Source: Aquabacterium humicola (lineage in GTDB: Bacteria > Pseudomonadota > Gammaproteobacteria > Burkholderiales > Burkholderiaceae_C). From it: a stretch of DNA of 64,000 nt. Where the stretch lies: contig NZ_JARGNB010000002.1 in NCBI RefSeq assembly GCF_030167915.1, forward strand, positions 62,001-126,000, written 5' to 3'. This document shows positions 26,469-35,687 of this stretch, in pieces (position 1 is the first letter of the stretch; each line of letters opens with the position of its first letter). Below the pieces are notes generated by a model. It worked only from the letters and a program-made list of their open reading frames with translations. It searched no databases and was not told the origin of the DNA. The translations under genes and the position numbers were made by a program.

Positions 26469-26540
26469 GCCGCCGCCGGGCCGCCCCAAGGCGGCTCGCG
26501 CCCCCTCGGGGGCAGGAGCGAAGCGACGTGGGGGCCTCGA
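26469..26540 (+). repeat. GC-rich palindromic intergenic mosaic, copy 2
   Basis: Starts directly after the folK stop. 26472-26491 is the 20-bp core GCCGCCGGGCCGCCCCAAGG, followed by CCCCCTCGGGGG (26501-26512), itself a palindrome. The core recurs at 974-993 (minus) and 58409-58428. It may act as the 3' stem-loop of the folK transcript. Confidence 0.6.
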
Positions 26541-26647
26541 GCCCGGGCGAGGCCGGACGCCCGCCTACAATCCCGGCCCGTGACGAACCGGTGACGGTTC
26601 GATGACCAACGGCTGCGTCCGCAGCCGGTCCCCCCTGGAGATTCCCC

Positions 26648-27295
26648 ATGCTGTTCGGCAAGCTGCTGCCGCGAGAAGGCAACTTCTTCGAGATGTTCAA
26701 CGAGCACGGCAAGCACATCGCCGAAGGCGCGCGGGCGTTCACGTCGATGGTCCAGTACTACAACGACCCGTCGCTGCGCCAGAAGTACGCCGCCGACGTC
26801 GACGCCGCCGAGAAGCAGGCCGACCGCATCACCGCCGAGGTCAACCGCCTGCTGCACAAGACCTTCATCACGCCGATCGACCGCGAGCAGATCCACGGCC
26901 TGATCAACGCGATGGACGACATCCTCGACCTGCTGCAGGACTCGTCCGAAGTGATGTCGCTGTACGACCTGCAGACGGTCAGCGAGGACGTGCTGCGCCT
27001 GGCGGACATCTCGGCCAAGTGCTGCGAGCGCGTGCAGCACGCCGTGAGCCTGCTGCCCAAGCTGAGCCAGCAGACCGCCCACGAGGCGGCGCTGAAGACC
27101 TGCGAGGAGATCGACCGCCTCGAGTCGGATGCCGACCGCGTGATGCGCTCGGCGATGAGCCGGCTGTTCCGCGACAACATCGACGTGCGCGAGCTGATCA
27201 AGCTGAAGGCCGTCTACGAGCACCTGGAATCGATCTCCGATCGCTGCGAGGACGTCGCCAACATCATCGAGGGCATCGTCCTCGAGAACTCCTGA
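26648..27295 (+). CDS. DUF47 (PhoU-like) phosphate transport accessory protein
   Basis: 215 residues, mostly helical. It matches the DUF47/TIGR00153 family: MLFGKLLPREGNFFEMFNEH, NRLLHKTFITPIDREQIHGLINAMDDILDLL, and SRLFRDNIDVRELIKLKAVYEHLESISDRCEDVANIIEGIVLEN. Such PhoU-like proteins accompany low-affinity Pit transporters and probably gate or tune them. CTGGAG lies about 9 nt before the ATG; the pit gene follows after 31 bp. Confidence 0.92.
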   Translation: MLFGKLLPREGNFFEMFNEHGKHIAEGARAFTSMVQYYNDPSLRQKYAADVDAAEKQADRITAEVNRLLHKTFITPIDREQIHGLINAMDDILDLLQDSSEVMSLYDLQTVSEDVLRLADISAKCCERVQHAVSLLPKLSQQTAHEAALKTCEEIDRLESDADRVMRSAMSRLFRDNIDVRELIKLKAVYEHLESISDRCEDVANIIEGIVLENS

Positions 27296-27326
27296 TCCGC
27301 GCGGCTTCCGCCCGGACCCCTTCCGC

Positions 27327-28343
27327 ATGGATGCCATCCAGGTCAGCTTCTGGGTCGTCGCGATGCTCGTCGTGCTGGCGATCGCGTTCGATTTCATGAA
27401 CGGCTTCCACGACGCCGCCAACTCGATCGCCACCGTCGTCTCCACCGGCGTGCTGAAGCCGCAGCAGGCGGTGCTGTTCGCCGCGTTCTTCAACGTCGTC
27501 GCGATCTTTGCCTTCCACCTCAGCGTGGCGGCCACCATCGGCAAGGGCATCGTCGAGCCGGGCGTGGTCGACCAGCACGTGGTGTTCGGCGCGCTGCTCG
27601 GGGCCATCACCTGGAACCTGATCACCTGGTACTACGGCATCCCGTCGTCGAGCTCGCACGCGCTGATCGGTGGCATCGTCGGCGCGGTGATCGCCAAGGC
27701 CGGCGCCAACAAGCTGGTGGGCGCCGGCATCGCCAAGACGGTGGCCTTCATCTTCGTTTCGCCGCTGCTGGGCTTCCTGCTCGGGGGGCTGATGATGGTG
27801 CTGGTGGCCTGGGTCTTCCGGCGCTCGTCGCCGCTGCGCATCGACCGCTGGTTCCGGCGCATGCAGCTGGTTTCGGCGGGCGCCTATTCGCTCGGCCACG
27901 GCGGCAACGACGCGCAGAAGACGATCGGCATCATCTGGATGCTGCTCATCGCGGCCGGGCCGAGCTACGCGGTGGCGGGCGACAAGCTGCCGCCGACCTG
28001 GGTGATCTGGAGCTGCTACCTCGCGATCGGCGCGGGCACGATGTTCGGCGGCTGGCGCATCGTCAAGACCATGGGCCAGAAGATCACCAAGCTCAAGCCG
28101 GTGGGCGGTTTCTGCGCCGAGACCGGCGGCGCGCTGACGCTGTTCATCGCCACCGCGATGGGCGTCCCGGTGTCGACCACGCACACGATCACCGGCGCCA
28201 TCGTCGGCGTCGGCTCGGTGCGCAACCCGTCGGCCGTGCGCTGGGGCGTGGCGGGCAACATCGTCTGGGCCTGGATCTTCACGATCCCGGCATCGGCCTT
28301 CGTCGCCGCGGTGGCCTACTGGGCCAGCCTGTCGCTGTTCTGA
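27327..28343 (+). CDS. PiT-family low-affinity phosphate transporter
   Basis: 338 residues with about ten membrane helices. Both PiT repeats are present: DFMNGFHDAANSIATVVSTGVL near the N-terminus and LGHGGNDAQKTIGIIWMLL later, plus GVPVSTTHTITGAIVG. It imports phosphate (or metal phosphate) with H+. Partner of the DUF47 protein just upstream. Confidence 0.94.
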   Translation: MDAIQVSFWVVAMLVVLAIAFDFMNGFHDAANSIATVVSTGVLKPQQAVLFAAFFNVVAIFAFHLSVAATIGKGIVEPGVVDQHVVFGALLGAITWNLITWYYGIPSSSSHALIGGIVGAVIAKAGANKLVGAGIAKTVAFIFVSPLLGFLLGGLMMVLVAWVFRRSSPLRIDRWFRRMQLVSAGAYSLGHGGNDAQKTIGIIWMLLIAAGPSYAVAGDKLPPTWVIWSCYLAIGAGTMFGGWRIVKTMGQKITKLKPVGGFCAETGGALTLFIATAMGVPVSTTHTITGAIVGVGSVRNPSAVRWGVAGNIVWAWIFTIPASAFVAAVAYWASLSLF

Positions 28344-28364
28344 TCGGCAGGGCCGCCGGCGGCT

Positions 28365-28805
28365 TCAGCCGGGGCGGGTCTGCGCGGCCTGCCACTCGAA
28401 GAACTTCTGGCCGCCGAAGGCGATCGTGCCCATCAGCACCGCACCGCCGACCATCAGCGCGGCGATCACCGGGATCACCGCCGCCCAGCCGGTCGGCCGC
28501 AGCGGTTCGCCGGGCGCGAAGCGGGCCTGCCAGCGTTCGTCCGGCGTCAGCCCGATGACGATCGCCGCCAGCATCGCCTGCGCGATCATCAGCCCGAGCA
28601 CCGGGATCAGCAGCCAGGCGAGCTGGTCGTCCTGGCCGAGGTGGCGCATGCGCAGCACGCCGCCCAGGCCGAGCAATGTCGGCCACGGATGCAGCCAGGC
28701 CAGGAGGTCGCCCTTGCCGTGCAGGTAGAAGCGGTGGGCGCCCAGCGTGCCGCCGAGCAGCGCGAGCCAGGTGGCGACGGTTTTCGAGCGCGACGGAGCG
28801 GACAT
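28365..28805 (-). CDS. TM2-domain-like small membrane protein
   Basis: 146 residues with four hydrophobic stretches. The N-terminus TVATWLALLGGTLGAHRFYLHGK matches the TM2 motif (G-x-x-G-x-HRFYLG). TM2 proteins are small membrane proteins with no settled role. Convergent with the phosphate transporter, 21 bp from its stop; divergent from the rpsP operon. Confidence 0.75.
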   Translation of the reverse strand: MSAPSRSKTVATWLALLGGTLGAHRFYLHGKGDLLAWLHPWPTLLGLGGVLRMRHLGQDDQLAWLLIPVLGLMIAQAMLAAIVIGLTPDERWQARFAPGEPLRPTGWAAVIPVIAALMVGGAVLMGTIAFGGQKFFEWQAAQTRPG

Positions 28806-28858
28806 GGGGGCGGAGCGGCCCGGCCATCGGCCGGGCTGGAGCAGCAGGACAGAAAGTT

Positions 28859-28864
28859 TATAAT
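28859..28864 (+). promoter_or_regulatory. -10 element of the rpsP operon promoter
   Basis: A perfect TATAAT in the 252-bp region upstream of rpsP; no good -35 stands 16-18 bp upstream (CTGGAG is nearest). It would start transcription near 28871, giving a leader of about 187 nt before the rpsP ATG. The rest of this gap shows no gene. Confidence 0.55.
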
Positions 28865-29057
28865 GCGCGGTTTCGGCGCCGGCCGGTGGAGAACACCGGC
28901 GTATCTACGGTGAGCCGGAACTGTGCCGGATCGAAGCTTCAAGCGCGTTGTGCATCAAGCGCGTGGTGCGCGAAGTGAAGTCCGGCGACCCAGATTGGTT
29001 CGGCCTCGTCGTGTCTCCCGGGCTGTCCTGTCGCCAACGATTTTTCGGAAGATCAAC

Positions 29058-29333
29058 ATGGTCGTCATTCGACTGTCTCGTGGCGGCGCCAAGAAGCGCC
29101 CGTTCTACAACATCGTCGTCGCCGATTCGCGTGAGCGCCGCGACGGCCGCTTCATCGAGCGCGTCGGTTTCTACAACCCGATGGCCGCCGGCGGCGAGCA
29201 GCCGCTGCGCGTCGCGCTGGACCGCGTGACCTACTGGAAGGGTGTCGGCGCCCAGCTGTCGCCCACCGTCAAGCGCCTCGTGGTCGACGCCGCCAAGGCC
29301 CAGGTCGCAGCGCCCGCCACCCCGGCGGCCTGA
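29058..29333 (+). CDS. rpsP: 30S ribosomal protein S16
   Basis: 91 residues. [39 protein letters not shown] is the S16 signature, followed by [21 protein letters not shown]. First gene of the conserved rpsP-rimM-trmD-rplS operon, preceded by GGAAGATC as a modest ribosome-binding site. Confidence 0.98.
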   Translation: MVVIRLSRGGAKKRPFYNIVVADSRERRDGRFIERVGFYNPMAAGGEQPLRVALDRVTYWKGVGAQLSPTVKRLVVDAAKAQVAAPATPAA

Positions 29334-29365
29334 GTTCCGGCCAACCCGCGGCGCCGCTCGTGACG

Positions 29366-29953
29366 ATGCCGGCCCCGGGTGCGGGTGAAGACCCCGCGTT
29401 CCCCGACGACGCGATCGAGGTCGGTCGCATCGTCGGTGCCTTCGGCATCAAGGGCTGGATCCGCGTCCAGCCTTTCTCCTCCGATCCGAAGGCCTTGTTC
29501 TCGTCGCGCCGCTGGTTCCTGCGGCCGTCCGAGACCGCCGGCCCCCGGCGGCCGACGCTTCCCCCGCTGCTGCGCATCACCCACTCGAAGGAGCAGGGCG
29601 ATGGCGTCGTCGCTGCCGCGCAGGAAGTGCCCGACCGCACCGCGGCCGAGGCGCTGAAGGGCGCGCGCATCTTCATCGCGCGTTCGAGCTTCCCGACCGC
29701 CGGCACCGACGAGTACTACTGGATCGACCTGATCGGCCTGACCGTCGTGAATCGCGACGGCGTGGTGCTCGGCAGCGTGACCGACCTGCTCGACACCGGC
29801 GTGCACAGCGTGCTGCGCGTGCGCCGGCCGGATGCCGCGCCGGGCGCATCGCTCGACGAGAGCGAGCGCCTGATTCCCTTCGTCGCCGCCTACGTCGACG
29901 ACGTGAACCTCGCCGAGCGCCGCATCACGGTCGACTGGGGCCTCGACTACTGA
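29366..29953 (+). CDS. rimM: Ribosome maturation factor RimM
   Basis: 195 residues. Acts on the 30S head through S19. N-terminal RimM barrel [20 protein letters not shown] and PRC-like C-terminal half with [31 protein letters not shown] ... LIPFVAAYV. The start is either the ATG here or a GTG two codons earlier (29360). Confidence 0.95.
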   Translation: MPAPGAGEDPAFPDDAIEVGRIVGAFGIKGWIRVQPFSSDPKALFSSRRWFLRPSETAGPRRPTLPPLLRITHSKEQGDGVVAAAQEVPDRTAAEALKGARIFIARSSFPTAGTDEYYWIDLIGLTVVNRDGVVLGSVTDLLDTGVHSVLRVRRPDAAPGASLDESERLIPFVAAYVDDVNLAERRITVDWGLDY

Positions 29954-29966
29954 CGGCGTGCGGCCG

Positions 29967-30719
29967 ATGCGCTTCGACGTCGTCACGCTGTTCCCCGAGC
30001 TGTTCGCGCCGCACCTGACGCAGGGCATCACGCGCCGCGCGTTCGCGTCGGGCCAGGTCGACGTGCGGCTGTGGCCGCTGCGCGACTTCGCCGAGGATGC
30101 CTACCGCCGCGTCGACGACCGGCCGTACGGCGGCGGCCCCGGCATGGTGATGCTGGTCGAGCCGCTGGAGCGGGCGCTTGCGGCGGCGCGTGTGGACCGT
30201 GGCGGCGACCCCGTGCCGGTGGTGCATTTCACACCGACCGGCCTGCCGATGACGCAGGCGCGCATCGAGGCGCTGGCCGCCGGTGACGGCGCGGTGCTGC
30301 TGTGCGGCCGCTACGAAGGCATCGACCAGCGCTTCATCGACCGCCATGTGACGATGGAGCTGAGCCTCGGCGACTTCGTGCTGTCCGGCGGCGAGCTGCC
30401 GGCGCTGGCGCTGCTGGATGCGGTGGCGCGGTTGCAGCCCGGCGTTCTGAACGCGCCGTCGCACCAGCAGGACAGCTTTTCCGACGGCCTGCTCGACTGC
30501 CCGCACTACAGCCGGCCGGAGGTGCTGCAGACGGCCGACGGTCCGCTGCCGGTGCCGGCGGTGCTGCTGTCCGGCCACCATGCCGAGATCACGCGCTGGC
30601 GCCGCGAACGCCAGCTCGAGCTCACCGCGCGCCGCCGTCCCGACCTGATCGACGCGGCGCGGGCGGCCGGCCGGCTGACCAAGCGCGACGAGGCCTTCCT
30701 GCGCTCGCTTCAGCCCTGA
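29967..30719 (+). CDS. trmD: tRNA (guanine-N1)-methyltransferase
   Basis: 250 residues. Methylates G37 of tRNA to prevent frameshifting. SPOUT enzyme with start [25 protein letters not shown], and the deep knot [34 protein letters not shown], then HYSRPEV and C-terminal [15 protein letters not shown]. An earlier GTG (29958) is less likely because the conserved N-terminus begins at this ATG. Confidence 0.97.
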   Translation: MRFDVVTLFPELFAPHLTQGITRRAFASGQVDVRLWPLRDFAEDAYRRVDDRPYGGGPGMVMLVEPLERALAAARVDRGGDPVPVVHFTPTGLPMTQARIEALAAGDGAVLLCGRYEGIDQRFIDRHVTMELSLGDFVLSGGELPALALLDAVARLQPGVLNAPSHQQDSFSDGLLDCPHYSRPEVLQTADGPLPVPAVLLSGHHAEITRWRRERQLELTARRRPDLIDAARAAGRLTKRDEAFLRSLQP

Positions 30720-30742
30720 CCGGCGCGCCGCGGCGCTCAGGC

Positions 30743-30748
30743 TATAAT
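30743..30748 (+). promoter_or_regulatory. Possible internal promoter -10 before rplS
   Basis: A perfect TATAAT in the 139-bp gap between trmD and rplS, with no clear -35. It could give rplS extra transcription apart from the operon promoter. Confidence 0.4.
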
Positions 30749-30858
30749 CGCCGGCTTTTCGATCCTCTGCCGGGCAAAGAGCGTCCAGCGAACCCTCGCT
30801 GAACCGTCTCGCGAAAGTCTCGCCTTGAGTGCCGGCACGATCGCTCCAGGAGAACCTT

Positions 30859-31212
30859 GTGGACCTGATCCGCACCCTCGAACAGGAAGAGATTGCTCGC
30901 CTGAACAAGACCATCCCGGCCTTCGCCCCCGGCGACACCGTGATCGTCAACGTCAACGTCGTCGAAGGCACCCGCAAGCGCGTGCAGGCCTACGAAGGCG
31001 TCGTGATCGCCAAGCGCAACCGCGGGCTGAACTCCAGCTTCATCGTGCGCAAGATCTCGAGCGGCGAAGGCGTCGAGCGTACCTTCCAGCTCTACAGCCC
31101 GCTGATCGCCTCGATCGACGTCAAGCGCCGCGGCGATGTCCGCCGTGCCAAGCTGTACTATCTGCGCGAGCGTTCGGGCAAGTCGGCCCGGATCAAGGAG
31201 AAGCTGGCCTGA
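30859..31212 (+). CDS. rplS: 50S ribosomal protein L19
   Basis: 117 residues with a GTG start. [70 protein letters not shown] and [11 protein letters not shown]-like [24 protein letters not shown] identify L19. AGGAGA at 30849-30854 sits 4 nt before the GTG and decides the start over an in-frame GTG 30 bp upstream. The stop codon lies in the first stem of a hairpin array. Confidence 0.97.
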   Translation: MDLIRTLEQEEIARLNKTIPAFAPGDTVIVNVNVVEGTRKRVQAYEGVVIAKRNRGLNSSFIVRKISSGEGVERTFQLYSPLIASIDVKRRGDVRRAKLYYLRERSGKSARIKEKLA

Positions 31213-31304
31213 GGCGAAGCCTCAGGCAGTCGCCGTAGGCGACTCGTTGCGCGAAGCGCAACGAACAGCGGACGCGCGCAGCGCAAAGCGAGCCCTGCCA
31301 GGGC
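31210..31304 (+). repeat. Array of four small palindromes after rplS
   Basis: Stem 1 TGAGGC/GCCTCA (31210-31224, loop GAA) includes the rplS stop codon. Stem 2 AGTCGCC/GGCGACT (31228-31244, loop GTA). Stem 3 CGTTGCGC/GCGCAACG (31245-31263, loop GAA). Stem 4 GCCCTG/CAGGGC (31292-31304). All are perfect. They precede the true terminator and might stabilise the ribosomal protein mRNA's 3' end. Confidence 0.75.
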
Positions 31305-31328
31305 CTCCGTTGCCAGAGCCGCCCCAAC

Positions 31329-31352
31329 AAGCCGCCCCTCCGGGCGGCTTTT
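31329..31352 (+). terminator. Rho-independent terminator of the rpsP operon
   Basis: GCCGCCC (31331-31337) pairs with GGGCGGC (31342-31348) around CTCC, followed by TTTTGCTTTT. It closes the rpsP-rimM-trmD-rplS transcript. Confidence 0.85.
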
Positions 31353-31382
31353 GCTTTTCCGTCCCGCTATCCTCGACGGTTC

Positions 31383-32057
31383 ATGACCACCCCAGTCCCC
31401 CGCATCCTCGACCCGCACGCGATTCCCGTCGCCGGCATCGACGACCACCTGCCGCCGGTGGGCGCGGAGCATCTGCAGCCGCTGGCGCTGCGCCGCCGCT
31501 TCGAAGCCCCGCCGGTCTGGACGCCGGAGATCCCCGGCGACGGCCGCCGCTTCTTCGAGCGCGAACCGCGCGCCGCGTCGGTGCTGGTGCCGTTAGTGAT
31601 GCACGACGACGGGCTGCGCGTGCTGCTGACCCGGCGCACCGACCACCTGCACGATCATGCCGGCCAGATCAGCTTTCCGGGCGGCCGCGTCGACGAAGGG
31701 GATGCCGATGCGATCGCCACCGCGCTGCGCGAGACCGAGGAGGAGATCGGCCTGCCGCGCGAGCGCATCGAGGTCATCGGCTCGATGCCGGACTACACCA
31801 CGGTCACCAGCTACGTCGTCACGCCGGTCGTCGCGCTGGTGCAGCCGGGCTTCACGCTCGCGCTGGACAGCTTCGAGGTCGCCGAGGCCTTCGAGGTGCC
31901 GCTGGACTTCCTGATGACACCGGCCAACCACCGCCGCCACCAGGTCGAGATCGCCGGCCAGCAGCGGCAGTTCCTGTCGATGCCGTGGCAGGGCTACTTC
32001 ATCTGGGGCGCCACCGCGGCGATGCTGCGCAACTTCTACCGCTTCCTCTCGGCATAA
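31383..32057 (+). CDS. Nudix hydrolase, CoA pyrophosphatase type
   Basis: 224 residues. The NuCoA motif LLTRRTDHLHDHAGQISFPGG runs into a Nudix box GRVDEGDADAIATALRETEEEIGL. This combination marks the NudL/CoA diphosphatase branch that hydrolyses CoA to phosphopantetheine and 3',5'-ADP. No membrane segment. A TATCCT hexamer lies 9 nt before the ATG. Confidence 0.9.
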   Translation: MTTPVPRILDPHAIPVAGIDDHLPPVGAEHLQPLALRRRFEAPPVWTPEIPGDGRRFFEREPRAASVLVPLVMHDDGLRVLLTRRTDHLHDHAGQISFPGGRVDEGDADAIATALRETEEEIGLPRERIEVIGSMPDYTTVTSYVVTPVVALVQPGFTLALDSFEVAEAFEVPLDFLMTPANHRRHQVEIAGQQRQFLSMPWQGYFIWGATAAMLRNFYRFLSA

Positions 32058-32103
32058 CCGCCTCGGGGCGCTGGTTATCATCCGGGCGGCCAAACCCGCA
32101 CCG

Positions 32104-33090
32104 ATGAGTTTTTTCGCCGTCCTCTTTGCCCTCGTGATCGAGCAGCTGAAACCGCTGCCGCGCGACAACTGGGTGCACCACACGCTGGTGTCCTGGGTCG
32201 GCTGGACCGGTCGCAACTTCGATGCCGGCCGCGAGCACCATGCCTGGGTCGTGTGGTGCGTCTCGGTGCTGACGCCCGGCATCGTGATCTCGGGTCTCTA
32301 CCTCGCGCTGAATTACTACAGCGCCGTGCTGGCACTGGTGTTCGACGTGGTCGTGCTGTACCTGACGCTCGGTTTCCGGCAGTTCAGCCACTACTTCACC
32401 GACATCCGCGACGCGCTCGAGCGCGGCGACGAGATCGAGGCGCGCCGGCTGCTCGCGCAGTGGCGGCACCTCGACGCCAGCGAACTGCCGCGCACCGAGC
32501 TGATGCGCCATGTCATCGAGCATGCGCTGCTGGCTGCGCACCGCCATGTCTTCGGCGTCTTCTTCTGGTTCGTGCTGCTGTCGACGCTGGGCCTCGGGCC
32601 GCTCGGCGCGGTGCTGTACCGCATGGCCGAATTCGCCAGCCGCTACTGGACCTATCCCAGCAAGTCGCTCGGCGTGCCGGCCAACGAACGGCTGATGCAT
32701 ATCTCGCAGCGCATGTTCTCGCTGATCGACCACATCCCGGCGCGGCTGACCGCCTTCGGCTTCGCGGTGGTCGGCAACTTCGAGGAAGCGATCAACAACT
32801 GGCGCCGCGATTCGGTGCTCTGGCGCCACGTCAACGAAGGCGTGATCCTCGCGGCGGCGGCCGGCGCGGTCGGCGTGCAGCTCGGTGGCGACGCCGCCCC
32901 GGGCGTCACGCCCGAGCGTTCGCGCACCTTCGAAGCCGGGCCGACCGATTCGCCAGGTGCGGAAGGCTCCACCGCCGGCGTGCCGCCGCAGCTGGGCCAC
33001 CTGCGCAGCGTCGTCGGGCTGGTGTGGCGCTCGGTGATCCTGTGGATGCTGCTGGTTGCGCTGCTGACGCTGGCGAACCTGGTCGGGTAG
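32104..33090 (+). CDS. CobD/CbiB-family membrane protein
   Basis: 328 residues with about four to five membrane segments. It matches the CobD/CbiB-like group: MSFFAVLFALVIEQLKPL, VFDVVVLYLTLGFRQFSHYFTDIRDALERGD, HVFGVFFWFVLLSTLGLGPLGAVLYRMAEF and DHIPARLTAFGFAVVGNFEEAINNWR. True CobD makes adenosylcobinamide phosphate, but no other cobalamin gene is here, and similar proteins are found outside cob clusters (AmpE-like), so the function is uncertain. Confidence 0.82.
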   Translation: MSFFAVLFALVIEQLKPLPRDNWVHHTLVSWVGWTGRNFDAGREHHAWVVWCVSVLTPGIVISGLYLALNYYSAVLALVFDVVVLYLTLGFRQFSHYFTDIRDALERGDEIEARRLLAQWRHLDASELPRTELMRHVIEHALLAAHRHVFGVFFWFVLLSTLGLGPLGAVLYRMAEFASRYWTYPSKSLGVPANERLMHISQRMFSLIDHIPARLTAFGFAVVGNFEEAINNWRRDSVLWRHVNEGVILAAAAGAVGVQLGGDAAPGVTPERSRTFEAGPTDSPGAEGSTAGVPPQLGHLRSVVGLVWRSVILWMLLVALLTLANLVG

Positions 33091-33098
33091 GCCGCGCG

Positions 33099-34001
33099 TC
33101 AATACCGCGTCGCCGACAGTTCCTCGTGCAGCTCCTGGTAGATGCGGTAGCGCGACGGACTGATCTCGCCGCGTTCCAGCGCATCGCGCACGCCGCAGCC
33201 GGGTTCGTGCAGGTGCGTGCAGTTGTAGAAGCGGCAATCGCCGGCGTGCGCGCGCAGGTCGGGCATGTGCTGCGGCAGCGCGGCGGCGTCGATCTGGCGC
33301 AGGCCGAAGTTCTGGAAGCCGGGTGAATCGATCAGCGCGCTGGTGCGCTCGGCGTCGAGCCAGTACCAGGTCGTCGTCGTGGTCGTGTGGCGGCCGGTGT
33401 TCAGCGCCTGCGAGATCTCGCCCACCTGCGCGGCGGCGCTCGGCACCATGCGGTTGATCAGCGTGCTCTTGCCCATGCCGCTGGGGCCCAGCACCAGCGT
33501 GGCCTTGCCGGCGAACAGCGGCGCCAGCGTGGCGACCGCGGCGTCGCCCGCGGCCTTCAGCGACAACTCGACCACGGCCACGCCCATCGCGCGATAGGGC
33601 GCCAGGCGTTCGCGCGCGGCATCGACGCCCGCGAGGTCGACCTTGTTCAGCACGATCAGCGACGGGATGCCGGCCGCATCGGCGGCGATCAAGGCGCGCG
33701 AGATCTGGCTTTCCGAGTACATCGGCTCGACGGCCACCAGCACCAGCAGCTGGTCGAGGTTGGCCGCGAAGGACTTGCTGCGCACTTCGTCCTGGCGGAA
33801 CAGCAGGTTGCGGCGCGGCTCGATGCGCTCGATCACACCTTCGTCGCCGGCCGGCTGCCAGGCGACGCGGTCGCCGACGACGCAGTCGCTCTTCTTGCCG
33901 CGTGGGTGGCACAGCACGCGCGTGCCGTCCGCGGCCTCGACCATGAAATGCCGGCCGTGCGCGCCGACCACCAGGCCCGGGGCGCCGGCCGCACCGGTCA
34001 T
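33099..34001 (-). CDS. rsgA: Ribosome small subunit-dependent GTPase A
   Basis: 300 residues. Circularly permuted GTPase that checks late 30S assembly: OB domain first, then G4 NKVD (119-122) before G1 GPSGMGKST (172-180) and G3 DSPGF, ending in a zinc-binding CRFYNCTHLHEPGC. The ATG at 34001 overlaps the PCD gene stop (ATGA), fixing the start; in-frame codons upstream read into that gene. Confidence 0.96.
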   Translation of the reverse strand: MTGAAGAPGLVVGAHGRHFMVEAADGTRVLCHPRGKKSDCVVGDRVAWQPAGDEGVIERIEPRRNLLFRQDEVRSKSFAANLDQLLVLVAVEPMYSESQISRALIAADAAGIPSLIVLNKVDLAGVDAARERLAPYRAMGVAVVELSLKAAGDAAVATLAPLFAGKATLVLGPSGMGKSTLINRMVPSAAAQVGEISQALNTGRHTTTTTTWYWLDAERTSALIDSPGFQNFGLRQIDAAALPQHMPDLRAHAGDCRFYNCTHLHEPGCGVRDALERGEISPSRYRIYQELHEELSATRY

Positions 34002-34333
34002 GCGCCGGTCTTCAGCAGCGCGTCGACCTTCGCCGCGCAGATGAAATCGTTGATCGAGATGCCGTTCACCGAATGCGTGTTGAAACGCACCGTGCAATGC
34101 CCGTAGCTCAGCGCCAGCTCGGGATGGTGGTCTTCGGCATTGGCGATCCATGCCAGCGCGTTGACGAAGCCGATCGTGCGGTGGAAGTCGGGGAAGGTGT
34201 AGCGCTTCTCGATGAAGCCGCCGGCGAGCTGCCAGCCCTCGACCAGCGCGAGGTGCTGCGTGATCTCGGCGGCTGTCATCGCCGGATGGCCTTCGAGCGG
34301 CTGGCAGTGGCGGCGGGTCAGGTCGGTGCTCAT
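33998..34333 (-). CDS. phhB: 4a-hydroxytetrahydrobiopterin dehydratase (PCD)
   Basis: 111 residues. Recycles the pterin cofactor of aromatic hydroxylases. The family signature is clear: [31 protein letters not shown], plus [34 protein letters not shown]. No phenylalanine hydroxylase is in the window. Between the M48 protease (16 bp upstream) and rsgA (4-bp overlap). Confidence 0.93.
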   Translation of the reverse strand: MSTDLTRRHCQPLEGHPAMTAAEITQHLALVEGWQLAGGFIEKRYTFPDFHRTIGFVNALAWIANAEDHHPELALSYGHCTVRFNTHSVNGISINDFICAAKVDALLKTGA

Positions 34334-34349
34334 GTGCAGGGGGGTGCGG

Positions 34350-35621
34350 TCAGCGAGGTTGCAGGGTCAGGGCCGCCAGCCGTTCGCCGGCGGGCGGGTG
34401 CGAGTAGTAGAAGCGCACGTAGAGCGGATCGGGCGTCAGCGTGGCCGCGTTGTCCTCGTGCAGCTTGATCAGCGCGCTGGCCAGCGCGCTGCCGTCGGCC
34501 TGCGCGCAGGCGTAGGCGTCGGCCTCGAACTCGTGGCGGCGCGACAGCTTCGACATCCACGGCGACAGCAGGAAGCCGAAGACCGGCACCACCAGCATGA
34601 AGAGCAGCAGTGCCAGCGCGTTGTTCGGAGCCTGCAGGTTCGGCTGCACGCCCAGGCCGGTGTAGAAGGCCGGCTGGCCGGCCAGCCAGCCGAGCAGCGC
34701 GAGGCCCGCGCCGCTCATCAGCATCACCATCGCGATGCGCTTGGCGACATGCTTGTGCTTGAAGTGGCCGAGCTCGTGCGCCAGCACGGCCTCCACCTCA
34801 CCGGGCGACAGCTTGGCCAGCAGCGTATCGAAGAACACCACGCGCTTGGCGGCGCCCAGGCCAGTGAAGTAGGCATTGCCGTGCGCCGAGCGCCGGCTGC
34901 CGTCCATCACGAACAGGCCCTTGGCCGAGAAGCCGCAGCGCTGCATCAGCGACTGCACGCGGCCGGCGAGGGCTTCGTCCTTCAGCGGTTCGAACTTGTT
35001 GAACAGCGGCGCGATGACGGTGGGGTACAGCACCATCACCAGCAGGTTGAACAGCATCCACGCGCCCCAGGCCCACAACCACCACCAGCGGCCCGTGGCT
35101 TCCATGATCCACAGGATCAGCGCGGCGATGGGCAGGCCGATGGCCACGCTGAGCGCGAGCCCCTTCGCCAGGTCGCTGAAGAACAGCGCCGGCGTCGTGC
35201 GGTTGAAGCCGAAGCGCTGCTCGATGCGGAAGGTGCTCCACAGGTCGAAAGGCAACTCCAGCAGGCCGCCGATCAGCACGAACGAGGCGATCAGCGCCAG
35301 CTGGTAGACCAGGTCGCCCCCCGCGGGCTGCACGGTGGCCAGCAGCCAGGTGTTGAGGTACTGCAGGCCGCCGAGCAGCGTCCAGCCCAGCAGCACGACG
35401 CTGCCGAAGGCGGTCGCCAGGATGCCGAAGCGGCCCTTGGCCAGCGTGTAGTCGGCCGCGCGCTGGTGCGCCTGCAGCGACACGGTGCGGTTGAACGCCG
35501 GCGGCACCGCATGGCGGTGGGCGGCGACGTGGCGCATCTGCCGGGTCGCCAGCCAGAGCTTGACGGCCATCGACAACACCAGTGCCGCCGCGAACAGCAT
35601 CGTGAGCAGGTTCGAGGACAT
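34350..35621 (-). CDS. M48-family membrane metalloprotease (Ste24/CAAX protease type)
   Basis: 423 residues with about seven hydrophobic segments, N-terminal CAAX-protease region and zinc site HELGH at 282-286, third ligand in [10 protein letters not shown]. Segments [30 protein letters not shown] and [22 protein letters not shown] are diagnostic. The family degrades misfolded membrane or periplasmic proteins; bacterial substrates are poorly known. TAAACT lies 8 nt before the ATG. Confidence 0.92.
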   Translation of the reverse strand: MSSNLLTMLFAAALVLSMAVKLWLATRQMRHVAAHRHAVPPAFNRTVSLQAHQRAADYTLAKGRFGILATAFGSVVLLGWTLLGGLQYLNTWLLATVQPAGGDLVYQLALIASFVLIGGLLELPFDLWSTFRIEQRFGFNRTTPALFFSDLAKGLALSVAIGLPIAALILWIMEATGRWWWLWAWGAWMLFNLLVMVLYPTVIAPLFNKFEPLKDEALAGRVQSLMQRCGFSAKGLFVMDGSRRSAHGNAYFTGLGAAKRVVFFDTLLAKLSPGEVEAVLAHELGHFKHKHVAKRIAMVMLMSGAGLALLGWLAGQPAFYTGLGVQPNLQAPNNALALLLFMLVVPVFGFLLSPWMSKLSRRHEFEADAYACAQADGSALASALIKLHEDNAATLTPDPLYVRFYYSHPPAGERLAALTLQPR

Positions 35622-35687
35622 GGGGCGAGAGTTTATGCGCCCGCCTCCGGAGGATTCTTCGGCCGCCGCCGCTGCGACAATGCCCGC

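Noticed and set aside
32104-33090. Cobalamin biosynthesis locus, from the CobD/CbiB match
   Set aside because: No other cob/cbi gene or B12 riboswitch nearby, so only the family name is kept.
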